A program made the position numbers and the translations under genes. A stretch of 26,291 bases of DNA from NCBI GenBank assembly GCA_041678605.1, contig JBAYNW010000023.1, forward strand, positions 1 through 26,291. Direction: 5' to 3'. Under the pieces are notes generated by a model. That model was not told the origin of the DNA. It was given only the letters and a program-made list of their open reading frames with translations, and searched no databases. Numbering within the stretch: position 1 is the stretch's first letter; every line of letters begins with the position of its first letter. This document shows positions 1 through 5,900 of this stretch, piece by piece. The stretch comes from JBAYNW01 sp041678605. GTDB taxonomy: Bacteria; Cyanobacteriota; Vampirovibrionia; Gastranaerophilales; Gastranaerophilaceae.

Positions 1-243
1 AAGCCTGCGAAAGTCAGAAAACAGGGTGGGGGGAATTGCAGCCAGCATGAGCCTTTTCACCCCCTCCCTGAATTTCTGGCACTCGTTGCCTCGCACCGAA
101 ATTCATCCCTCCCCTCAAGGGGGCGGGCAGGCGAACGCCTATTACTAAAGAGTTTCAGCCTTGCTTGCTTCCTGCTGACCTGTTGCTCTCTCGTTTCCCG
201 ATTTTTTAAAAATTTGCGAAGCATTATTGAACTTAATCACTTA
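1..243. repeat. Dispersed repeat, left copy (inverted copy at window end)
   Basis: Positions 110-243 are the reverse complement of 26158-26291, with about five mismatches over the first 131 bases (seen at 128, 185, 198, 200 and 201). The repeat is richer in G+C than the surrounding genes and holds short dyads: GAATTTC/GAAATTC around 69-103, CCCCT/AGGGG around 112-122 and AGGCG/CGCCT around 130-141. No long open reading frame or transposase was seen. Positions 1-109 may belong to the same element, but the right copy is cut by the window end, so its outer boundary cannot be seen. Confidence 0.85.
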
Positions 244-295
244 GCATAGAATAAGTTTATAAGTCGATGAGTCGATAAGTTGAAGGGTCGAAAGG

Positions 296-360
296 TTCTG
301 CTCTCAATTCCCAATTCCCAATTCCCAATTTCCTTTTCCCGGTTCCCGTTCCCCGTTCCC
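296..360. repeat. TTCCC-rich short tandem repeat tract
   Basis: A pyrimidine-rich tract with about three tandem heptamers CAATTCC/AATTCCC, followed by degenerate TTCCCGG, TTCCCGT and TTCCCCG units. It lies just beyond the stop of the HEAT-repeat gene. The composition recalls cyanobacterial short tandemly repeated repetitive (STRR) sequences, but that is only a resemblance. A purine-rich counterpart lies at 16087-16143. A short open frame that runs across this tract looks spurious. Confidence 0.7.
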
Positions 361-373
361 AAAAACCATACCT

Positions 374-1294
374 CTAGCCCTCGTCTGTTTCATATTCGTC
401 AATTATTTTTACAGCTTCTTCTTTTAAAAATTCAGAAGAATTTTTATCCTCGAGAATTTCGTCTAAAATATCCCTGCCGACCATATTGTAAAGTGCAATC
501 AGGGCATTTTTCTTAACTTCATCATCTAAATCATCCAGCATCCCTTTAATCAGACCATAAGCTCTTTCGTCGTCAGAATCCATCAGTGCCTCAATTGCGT
601 CAATTCTTATAATTGCCGATTCATCCATAAGGGAGTGTTCTAATGCCTTAAAAACCCTTTCGCTGCTAAAATTAAACTTGCCGAGTACCTCAATAACTCT
701 TTCCTTCAAAAAAGTGAATTTGTCTATAAACCCTTTTTTTGTCTCCAAAATAGATACCAGTGGGTCCACGGCTCTTAAATCACCTATCATTCCGAGTGCA
801 ACAGCCGCAGATTCCCTTACGTAGACAGATTTTTCATCTTCATCCTGAACAATATTAATCAAAGGAGCAACCGCATACTTATCCCCGACCCTACCCAGAG
901 CGTCTGCACATGCGAGCCTGACCTTGTAATTTTCGTCTCTGTCATTCAGGCAATATAAAAGAGATGTAACCGCACTTGTGTCTTTAAAATTGGCAACGGT
1001 TTTGGCACACATTGAGCGTAAATTTATTGAATTATTTTTGTTGAGCAGAAGGTCCAAAATTAAGTTTAAAGAAGACTTTTTGCGGTATTTGTCAATGCAT
1101 CTTACCAGATACATCAAAACATCCTGATTTTTACTGACAGTCAAAAAATGGTTACATATAATAATAAAATCATCTTCAAGGTGCTGGCTTTCAAGCCTAT
1201 CAATATTTCCCATCACAATATCCGACCCCACATCTTCCAGAACCTTGCAGTCGGCAGTAATTACTCCTAAATCAATTACCTTTTTCTCGTTCAT
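374..1294 (-). CDS. HEAT-repeat (PBS-lyase-like) protein
   Basis: A 306-residue protein built of helical HEAT/armadillo-type repeats. Clear units fall around residues 85-200, with the recurring pattern VRxxAAxALGxxGDxxAVxPL seen twice (ACADALGRVGDKYAVAPL and SAAVALGMIGDLRAVDPL). Further acidic repeats cover residues 225-300. There is no signal peptide, membrane segment or catalytic motif, so it is probably a cytosolic scaffold or protein-protein interaction module. PBS-lyase HEAT repeats are common in Cyanobacteria, but nothing here shows a lyase activity. The ATG at 1294 has only a weak purine-rich upstream region (GGTTCAGC). It is transcribed away from the rplJ promoter region, so the 505-bp gap between them is divergent. 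The partner is unknown. Confidence 0.8.
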   Translation of the reverse strand: MNEKKVIDLGVITADCKVLEDVGSDIVMGNIDRLESQHLEDDFIIICNHFLTVSKNQDVLMYLVRCIDKYRKKSSLNLILDLLLNKNNSINLRSMCAKTVANFKDTSAVTSLLYCLNDRDENYKVRLACADALGRVGDKYAVAPLINIVQDEDEKSVYVRESAAVALGMIGDLRAVDPLVSILETKKGFIDKFTFLKERVIEVLGKFNFSSERVFKALEHSLMDESAIIRIDAIEALMDSDDERAYGLIKGMLDDLDDEVKKNALIALYNMVGRDILDEILEDKNSSEFLKEEAVKIIDEYETDEG

Positions 1295-1396
1295 GCTGAA
1301 CCTATCTTTACTCCACAGGATACAATAAAGCCTATTTTTTTACAAGGCCAATATTCCAAAAGTCTTGTCTTGTTCGCTCGCGTTAAACGGGTCTAA

Positions 1397-1439
1397 GGTT
1401 TTTGTTTTCAAAAACTTTGTTTTTTCCAAACAAAAAACC
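1397..1439. other. Hairpin-forming AT-rich inverted repeat
   Basis: GGTTTTTTG/CAAAAACC-type arms lie within 1397-1439 (GGTTTTTGTTTTC on the left, CAAACAAAAAACC on the right). They form an imperfect hairpin in the gap between the HEAT gene and rplJ. No gene is supported in 1295-1579. The short open frames there are rich in Phe, Lys and Ser and lack ribosome binding sites. Function is unknown. Confidence 0.45.
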
Positions 1440-1543
1440 TCGCCCTCTGCTCGCTCACGCTTTGCCTACTTTTTCTACAGAAAACCCTTACACATCAATC
1501 TGTTTTGCTTTAGTAAAAAGGCGAGAGTGTGGTTTTTCTTTTT

Positions 1544-1579
1544 GCCTACTTTTTCTTTTTACCAAAAGAAAAAGTAGGC
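1544..1579. other. Perfect 16-bp-stem hairpin abutting the rplJ promoter
   Basis: Arms 1544-1559 and 1564-1579 are perfect reverse complements (GCCTACTTTTTCTTTT) with a 4-nt loop. The right arm ends one base before the -35 hexamer TTGACA. The left-arm sequence also occurs as a direct repeat: TTTGCCTACTTTTTCT at 1461-1476 and again at 1541-1556. There is no T-run after the stem on either strand, so a simple intrinsic terminator is unlikely. A dispersed repeat or an upstream regulatory structure is possible. Confidence 0.7.
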
Positions 1580-1608
1580 TTGACATTTGAATTTGCTTTT
1601 GATATTGT
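1580..1608 (+). promoter_or_regulatory. Promoter of the rplJ-rplL operon
   Basis: A perfect housekeeping -35 hexamer TTGACA (1580-1585) is followed after 17 nt by the -10 hexamer TATTGT (1603-1608). This predicts transcription start near 1615, exactly where the recognisable L10 leader begins. The quality and position suit a strong ribosomal-protein promoter. Confidence 0.8.
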
Positions 1609-1614
1609 ATTCTT

Positions 1615-1765
1615 ACAACCGTAGACAGTTAGTTATATTTATTAAATGACACAAGTCAGCTAACCGAGGGACACTAGCAAAAGAACAGTTATAAAAGGAT
1701 TTTTTCCTGTAGGTATTTTGTAGTAAACTTTGCGGTTGATTAAAAAACGCAAAGATTTTTTGTGT
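1615..1765 (+). ncRNA. Ribosomal protein L10 leader (autoregulatory RNA) with attenuator
   Basis: The transcript start region carries the L10-leader signature CCGTAGACAGT (about 1619-1629). A complementary return strand, AGCTAACCGAGG, lies at about 1658-1669. The GTTAG/CTAAC pairing and flanking purines fit the kink-turn hairpin bound by L10 (L10-L12 complex) in the known leader family. About 60 nt further on is a terminator-like hairpin. The arrangement supports autogenous control: excess L10 binds the leader and favours termination before rplJ. Recognition is from memory of the conserved motif, not a covariance-model search. Confidence 0.82.
1728..1761 (+). terminator. Attenuator terminator in the L10 leader
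   Basis: The stem CTTTGCG (1728-1734) / CGCAAAG (1748-1754) has a 13-nt loop and is followed by ATTTTTT. It lies 40 nt upstream of rplJ and inside its leader, so it is best read as a conditional terminator. A second small hairpin, AGGA/TCCT, at about 1696-1707 precedes it and may compete in folding. Confidence 0.7.
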
Positions 1766-1799
1766 ATGAAGAATGTATTATTAATATAAGGAGTCAAAA

Positions 1800-2321
1800 A
1801 TGTCAACAAAAGCCTTTAAGGACAACAAAATTGAAAAAATCAAAGAGCAGCTTAAAAAGGCAAAAGTGGCGGTTGTAACCGAATACAGAGGTTTTAGCGT
1901 TGAAGAAATTACCAACCTTAGACGCAGCCTGCAAAAAGAAGACGGAGATTACACGGTTACAAAAAACACTTTGGCTAAAATAGCCGTAAAGGGTACTGAA
2001 TATGAGGTTTTGACTGATTGCTTTAAAGGACCGATTGCCTTAGCGTTCGGATTCAAGGATCAGGTCAGCCCCGTAAAAACATTATTCAATTTCATCAACG
2101 AAAATAAAAAAGGTGAAGTCCTCGCGGCGGCACTGGACGGAAAGCTTTTATCAGCCAATGAAACTAAAGCATTGTCAAATCTTCCTTCACGTGAAGAAAT
2201 CTATGCCAAAATGCTCGGCTGTGTAAATTCACCGGCATCAGGTATTGCAAATTCAATGAATGCGGTTCTTACCAAACTGGTACGAACTTTGGACGCGGCA
2301 AAAGATAAATTGCCGGCTTAA
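1800..2321 (+). CDS. rplJ: 50S ribosomal protein L10
   Basis: A 173-residue protein of normal L10 length. The N-terminal segment contains the family signature KAKVAVVTEYRGFSVEEITNLR (residues 20-41, compare vvad yrGltv), then YTVTKNTLAKIA, and a C-terminal helix that binds L7/L12. L10 binds 23S rRNA at the base of the stalk and carries the L7/L12 dimers. The ATG at 1800 follows AAGGAG with good spacing. It is the first gene of a two-gene operon with rplL, 40 nt upstream, behind an L10 leader. rplK and rplA do not precede it, which is unusual. Confidence 0.97.
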   Translation: MSTKAFKDNKIEKIKEQLKKAKVAVVTEYRGFSVEEITNLRRSLQKEDGDYTVTKNTLAKIAVKGTEYEVLTDCFKGPIALAFGFKDQVSPVKTLFNFINENKKGEVLAAALDGKLLSANETKALSNLPSREEIYAKMLGCVNSPASGIANSMNAVLTKLVRTLDAAKDKLPA

Positions 2322-2361
2322 AACAACAAATGTAGTAGTATAAAATAAAGGAGAAAAACAA

Positions 2362-2733
2362 ATGGCAAACGTAACAACAATTTTAGAATCAATCGAAAAA
2401 TTAACACTTTTGGAAGCAGCAGAATTAGTGAAAGCTATGGAAGAAAAGTTCGGTGTATCAGCAGCAGCTCCGGTTGCAGCAGTAGCAGCGGCGGCTCCTG
2501 TAGCAGCAGCAGCTGAAGAAGTAACTGAAGTTTCAGTTGTCTTATCAGCAGCAGGTGCAAACAAAATCGCCGTGTTGAAAGAAGTTAGAACAATCACGGG
2601 TCTTGGCTTGAAAGAAGCTAAAGATTTAGTTGATGCAGCTCCAAAAGCAATCAAAGAAAACATTAAAAAAGAAGAAGCTGAAGCTATCAAGAAACAACTT
2701 GAAGCTGCAGGTGCTACTGTTGAAATTAAGTAG
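2362..2733 (+). CDS. rplL: 50S ribosomal protein L7/L12
   Basis: A 123-residue protein of typical L7/L12 length. The N-terminal dimerisation helix is around residues 5-33 (KLTLLEAAELVKAMEEKFGV). The flexible hinge, about residues 34-53, is very rich in Ala, Val and Pro. The C-terminal globular domain carries the conserved IAVLKEVRTITGLGLKEAKD segment that contacts translation factors. It forms the mobile stalk of the large subunit. AAAGGAG precedes the ATG. It is co-transcribed with rplJ and followed by a strong hairpin. rpoB does not follow, so this operon is detached from the usual rpoBC linkage. Confidence 0.97.
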   Translation: MANVTTILESIEKLTLLEAAELVKAMEEKFGVSAAAPVAAVAAAAPVAAAAEEVTEVSVVLSAAGANKIAVLKEVRTITGLGLKEAKDLVDAAPKAIKENIKKEEAEAIKKQLEAAGATVEIK

Positions 2734-2753
2734 TTAATTTCAAAAAACCACTT

Positions 2754-2792
2754 CAAAGGGGCGGATTCGCATTTTGCGAATCCGCCCCTTTG
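2754..2792 (+). terminator. Strong GC-rich hairpin after rplL
   Basis: A perfect 17-bp stem (2754-2770 with 2776-2792) has the 5-nt loop ATTTT and lies 20 nt after the rplL stop. The following bases (ACTTTTAAAA) have only a short T-run, but the stem is very stable. It probably ends the rplJL transcript and insulates the flagellar genes downstream. Confidence 0.75.
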
Positions 2793-2867
2793 ACTTTTAA
2801 AATAAAATCATTAAAATACCCTTAAGACTACACTAAATGTATGATTTTCGCAAAAAAAATTAATTAA

Positions 2868-2905
2868 TTGACCTAAAAGACCGACGTGTACTAATTATAT
2901 AGGTT
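2868..2905 (+). promoter_or_regulatory. Possible promoter of the flagellar rod genes
   Basis: A TTGACC hexamer (2868-2873) is followed by AT-rich sequence including TAATTA (2892-2897, 18-nt spacing) and TATATA. No convincing sigma-28 (TAAA-N15-GCCGATAA) or sigma-54 (GG-N10-GC) element was seen. The assignment to a housekeeping-type promoter is weak. Confidence 0.35.
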
Positions 2906-2926
2906 ATTAATTAAAGAGGGTAGAAA

Positions 2927-3625
2927 ATGAAAATAAATGCAGGGATAAGATATATAGACAACGGGTTAGTGGCTTCTTTGAAGGCAATGCAGGTTCAAAG
3001 TACTCTTATTAATTTGTCGAATGACAACGTAACAGGTTTTGACAAAGTGGGTTATCAGCGAAAAGAGGCAGTGGTGTCCTCCTTCACAGAATATTTGGGA
3101 GTTAATGGTATATCCACCACGGTTGACGACAAAGTCGGCAGACTTGCTGCTACCGGAAACCCGCTTGATTTGGCTATTGCGACACAAGGATATTTCCAAA
3201 CCAGATCAGCAGACGGCATCAAGTTAACCCGTGACGGACGGTTTAAGCTGGACAAGAGCGGAAACCTGCTTACTCTAGAGGATTCAAAGGTTTTAGCAGA
3301 CAATGGCACCCCTATAAAATTGAGCATAATACCAGAAAACCTCGGGGGGGTTGTTGTAAATTCCAAAGGGGCATTGAGTGTCTTTAATAAATCAACGAAC
3401 AAGCTTGAACACGTTGCCAATATAGGGGTTGTGGATTCAAACGGAATTGTTGCCATGAATCCCGAGGTAAAGCAAGGTTACAACGAGTATTCAAATGTTT
3501 CGCTTGAGCGGGAATTTCTTGGAATGATGCCTGTCATAAGAAATTTTGATGCTAACCGTCAGATGTTTTTAATCGAAAGCTCAAACTTGTCTAAGGCTAT
3601 TTCTCAGTTAGGTTCATCATCGTAG
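2927..3625 (+). CDS. Flagellar rod/hook-basal-body protein, FlgF/FlgG family (paralogue 1)
   Basis: A 232-residue protein of the FlgF/FlgG family that forms the flagellar rod outside the cytoplasmic membrane. Family landmarks are an N-terminal helical region ending near VTGFDKVGYQRKE, then GNPLDLAIATQGYFQ (compare GNxLDvAIxGxGFFq) and LTRDGRFKLDKSGNLLT. The C-terminal NVSLEREFLGMMPVIRNFDA region matches the terminal helix that packs in the rod. The usual N-terminal NN(L/I)AN box is diverged (NLSNDNVTG). Start and RBS (AGAGGGTAGAAA) are good. It leads a four-gene rod cluster. FlgF versus FlgG cannot be settled by eye. Such proteins are exported by the flagellar type III system without a cleaved signal. 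Confidence 0.85.
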   Translation: MKINAGIRYIDNGLVASLKAMQVQSTLINLSNDNVTGFDKVGYQRKEAVVSSFTEYLGVNGISTTVDDKVGRLAATGNPLDLAIATQGYFQTRSADGIKLTRDGRFKLDKSGNLLTLEDSKVLADNGTPIKLSIIPENLGGVVVNSKGALSVFNKSTNKLEHVANIGVVDSNGIVAMNPEVKQGYNEYSNVSLEREFLGMMPVIRNFDANRQMFLIESSNLSKAISQLGSSS

Positions 3626-3645
3626 TTAAATAAAAAGGGTAAGAA

Positions 3646-4362
3646 ATGAATAACTTACAAGGAATTATAAGAAAATCAATAAACAATACGACGACCCAAT
3701 TTGACAAAATGGGTTACATCGCCAACAATTTTGCAAACTATTCTACCACCGGCTACAAATCCGTAAGATTTGAGCAGATGCTCTCAGAGGACGGATATTT
3801 AACCGGTGCCGTCAGAACTGATTACAAGCAGGGTTCGGTTCAGCTTACAGGAAATCCTTATGATATAGCAATAAAAGGTGACGGCTTTATCCCTGTTGTA
3901 TCTCAAACAGGGGAAGTCCAATATACCCGTGACGGGTCATTCAAAGTCAGCAAAGACGGATATTTGACTACCAATGATGACTGGCTGGTCGGCGGAGGAA
4001 TTAAAATTCCTAGCAACGTTTATAAACTGACGATAAAATCCGACGGCACGGTCACTTCTATGGATTCTTCACAATCCCCCGAAACAAAAATAGGTACAAT
4101 TCCGCTGGTTCAGTTTAAGAACTCTGAAGGGCTTGTGCAGGGTGATAACAACAAATTAAAGGCAACAGATGAATCAGGCGAAGCGTCTTTAATAAAAAAT
4201 CATGACTATATCGCACAAAATTCGCTGGAAATGTCGAATACTAACATATATGATTCCGTTTCGGATATGTTAAGGCTCAACGCATCAATGATTGCGAGCT
4301 TGCGTATGGCGAAAATTGTTGACGATATGTACAACAAATCAGTTAATTTAAGACAAAGCTAG
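3646..4362 (+). CDS. flgG: Flagellar rod/hook-basal-body protein, FlgF/FlgG family (paralogue 2)
   Basis: A 238-residue protein. It keeps the canonical N-terminal box IANNFANYSTTGYKSVRFEQ, then GNPYDIAIKGDGFIPV and YTRDGSFKVSKDGYLTT, and the C-terminal SLEMSNTNIYDSVSDML segment that corresponds to the SNV motif of rod proteins. This copy is closer to the family pattern than the preceding gene, so FlgG is the better guess. FlgF remains possible. It starts 20 nt after the previous gene with AAGGGTAAGAA as RBS and is clearly in the same operon. A product would polymerise in the distal or proximal rod. Confidence 0.85.
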   Translation: MNNLQGIIRKSINNTTTQFDKMGYIANNFANYSTTGYKSVRFEQMLSEDGYLTGAVRTDYKQGSVQLTGNPYDIAIKGDGFIPVVSQTGEVQYTRDGSFKVSKDGYLTTNDDWLVGGGIKIPSNVYKLTIKSDGTVTSMDSSQSPETKIGTIPLVQFKNSEGLVQGDNNKLKATDESGEASLIKNHDYIAQNSLEMSNTNIYDSVSDMLRLNASMIASLRMAKIVDDMYNKSVNLRQS

Positions 4363-4383
4363 AAAGGCAGATAAGAGGTAATT

Positions 4384-4743
4384 ATGTCATTTCAACCAAT
4401 AGATCCGATGAATAGCACAGGAATGATGCTGAACCTGATTTCCAAAAAGCAAAAAGCTATCGGGGAAAACCTTGCGAATATGGACACGCCGGGTTATGTG
4501 AGAAAAGACGTTGATTTCAGCAAATGCATGGGGACGATGGGCGGCGGAAATCTTGAAACAAGATTGTCCGCACAGTTTGGGTCTTCAGGCCCCGGAGTTA
4601 TTGAAGAACAGGGCGGCGGGGCAATTAATCCGGCCGATGAATTAATGGAACTTCAAAAAAATTCACTCCTATACACGATGGCAACAAGAAGAATGTCAAA
4701 TATTATAACAGAGATGAAAACAGTAATTAATGTAGGAAAGTAA
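4384..4743 (+). CDS. flgB: Flagellar basal-body rod protein FlgB
   Basis: A 119-residue protein of FlgB length. The box ENLANMDTPGYVRKDVDF (residues about 28-45) is the rod-protein N-terminal signature. The middle is rich in Gly, and the C-terminal helix (ELMELQKNSLLYTMATRRMSNIITEMKTVIN) matches FlgB's terminal helix. FlgB forms the proximal rod next to FliE and the MS ring. It is 21 nt after the previous rod gene, with RBS AGAGGTAATT, and 4 nt before flgC. The gene is short but complete. Confidence 0.9.
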   Translation: MSFQPIDPMNSTGMMLNLISKKQKAIGENLANMDTPGYVRKDVDFSKCMGTMGGGNLETRLSAQFGSSGPGVIEEQGGGAINPADELMELQKNSLLYTMATRRMSNIITEMKTVINVGK

Positions 4744-4747
4744 GGTT

Positions 4748-5191
4748 ATGGGTATATTAGATTCAATGGACATAGGGGCAAATGCCCTAAAAGCACAGGG
4801 TTTAAGGCTGGACATACATGCAAAGAACATTGCAAACGTGGATACACCGAATTACATCAGAAAAATTCCGGTGCTTAGTGCAACCGATGACACTTCATTT
4901 AACGGCGTAATGAGCGGAATGCAAAACGGAATTTTCGGAGGCGGAAGTTCGGCTTATCTAAAGGGCGGAGTTTCCCTGAGCGGAGTTGTAGAAGATCCTA
5001 CTCTGGGGGAAAAAATATACAAACCGGGACATCCGGATGCCGATAAAAACGGTTATATAAGAGCCTCCAACGTTAATCCGATGGTTGACATGGCTGATGC
5101 AATGCTTGCCCAAAGGGCTTATGAAGCCAATTTGGCCCTGATTAATATTTCACGCTCAATGGCACTTAAGGCTGTTGAAATCGGAAAATAG
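4748..5191 (+). CDS. flgC: Flagellar basal-body rod protein FlgC
   Basis: A 147-residue protein with the N-terminal box HAKNIANVDTPNYIRKIPVLS and the C-terminal segment NVNPMVDMADAMLAQRAYEANLALINISRSM, both classic for FlgC. It forms the proximal rod with FlgB. It begins 4 nt after flgB, consistent with translational coupling. fliE and fliF, which follow flgBC in many genomes, are absent. The next gene is on the opposite strand and unrelated, ending 16 nt from flgC's stop. The remaining flagellar genes must lie elsewhere. Confidence 0.93.
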   Translation: MGILDSMDIGANALKAQGLRLDIHAKNIANVDTPNYIRKIPVLSATDDTSFNGVMSGMQNGIFGGGSSAYLKGGVSLSGVVEDPTLGEKIYKPGHPDADKNGYIRASNVNPMVDMADAMLAQRAYEANLALINISRSMALKAVEIGK

Positions 5192-5207
5192 AAATTATTT
5201 ACAGTGA

Positions 5208-5900
5208 CTATGTAGGGCAGGTTGAAGGAACTCTTTTTATGTTGAATTTTTCCTTTAAATATTGTGCGGATTTTTGAAATTCCTCGTTCAAATTTCCCGT
5301 TCCCATGTGAAAGCATTTCATTTGAACAATTTTTGATTTTATTCTGTAATTTTTCTTTGCACTATAGCAAAACTCTTCCGCGTACATGTGAAAATCTAAA
5401 TTTTCATCAAAGTGCAAGTTGTATTTTTTAACAAGACTTGAATGTACAATAATACAGCAGCAGTCAACAGAGTCAACTGTCTTAGGGCGTTTAACCTTTA
5501 CTCCGTATTCATGAAAATTAAAATCGTTGTTTCCCTGCAAAATTCTTCCGTAATTTATGTTAAAACCGTTCTTTCTGAATAAAAATCCGTCATAAAATTT
5601 TGACCCCACTGCTCCGTAAATGTTATTAGTGCTTAATTTTTCAAGTATCGGATTAATGTCTTCCATCATCCCAAAATCCTGATGAATAAACAGGCACCAG
5701 AAGTCTTTTTCAAGGCGGCCGCCACGGGCGGCCGCCTTAATATTCTCTTCAATAAATCTGTTGTACTGTTTTGTTATGGAAATATTTTCGACCGTGTTAT
5801 CGTATGCAAAAATTTCGCAATTCTTAAGATGTTCATTATTTTTTACTACCTTGTCAAAAATTTTCGGATTGTTATAGACACAAATTATTTTTGCCGTCAT
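5208..5900 (-). CDS. StrF-like glycosyltransferase (Glyco_tranf_2_5 type)
   Basis: A 230-residue protein resembling the StrF/family-2-like glycosyltransferases. It starts with a beta strand (AKIICVYNN), has the block FWCLFIHQDFGMMED near residues 67-81 (FxHQD being typical of this group), VDCCCIIVHSSL, and FHMYAEEFCYSAKKN near the C-terminus, like the acceptor-side YxxDxxxxAxxxG region. It is probably a cytosolic or membrane-peripheral sugar transferase of unknown acceptor. Residues 55-63 (KAAARGGRL) are encoded entirely by a perfect GC-rich palindrome (5712-5738) that looks like an in-frame insert. It overlaps the upstream TPR gene by 4 nt (ATGA), so the two are co-translated. Confidence 0.7.
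   Translation of the reverse strand: MTAKIICVYNNPKIFDKVVKNNEHLKNCEIFAYDNTVENISITKQYNRFIEENIKAAARGGRLEKDFWCLFIHQDFGMMEDINPILEKLSTNNIYGAVGSKFYDGFLFRKNGFNINYGRILQGNNDFNFHEYGVKVKRPKTVDSVDCCCIIVHSSLVKKYNLHFDENLDFHMYAEEFCYSAKKNYRIKSKIVQMKCFHMGTGNLNEEFQKSAQYLKEKFNIKRVPSTCPT
5712..5738. repeat. 27-bp GC-rich palindrome inside the glycosyltransferase gene
   Basis: Twelve-base arms AAGGCGGCCGCC (5712-5723) and GGCGGCCGCCTT (5727-5738) are perfect reverse complements separated by ACG. The unit is exactly nine codons and stays in frame on the minus strand. It is strikingly GC-rich in an AT-rich gene, and each arm contains a GCGGCCGC octamer. The core GGCGGCCGCC resembles the cyanobacterial HIP1 extended palindrome GGCGATCGCC except for the central bases. 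Whether that is meaningful is unknown. Confidence 0.9.

Noticed and set aside
296..360. CRISPR-like array from the tandem AATTCCC units
   Set aside because: Units are contiguous 7-mers without spacers and degenerate quickly.
280..516. Open reading frame on + in the left repeat/TTCCC tract
   Set aside because: Low-complexity and repeat-derived, Pro/Phe/Leu-rich, no ribosome binding site; overlaps the end of the HEAT gene.
1544..1579. Intrinsic terminator upstream of the rplJ promoter
   Set aside because: Stem is perfect but there is no T-run on either strand and no gene ends just before it.
1365..1590. Two short + frames between the HEAT gene and the rplJ promoter
   Set aside because: Product rich in Phe/Lys/Ser from hairpin repeats, no ribosome binding site, no family resemblance.
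2253..2756. Long minus-strand frame opposite rplL
   Set aside because: An antisense shadow of rplL's Ala-rich codons; rplL itself is unmistakable.
3055..3456. Minus-strand frame within the first flagellar gene
   Set aside because: Overlaps a clearly recognised rod protein and has no ribosome binding site.
5712..5738. NotI-site palindrome as vector contamination
   Set aside because: It lies in frame within a long intact coding sequence and is not next to any vector-like sequence; an artefact still cannot be fully excluded without reads.
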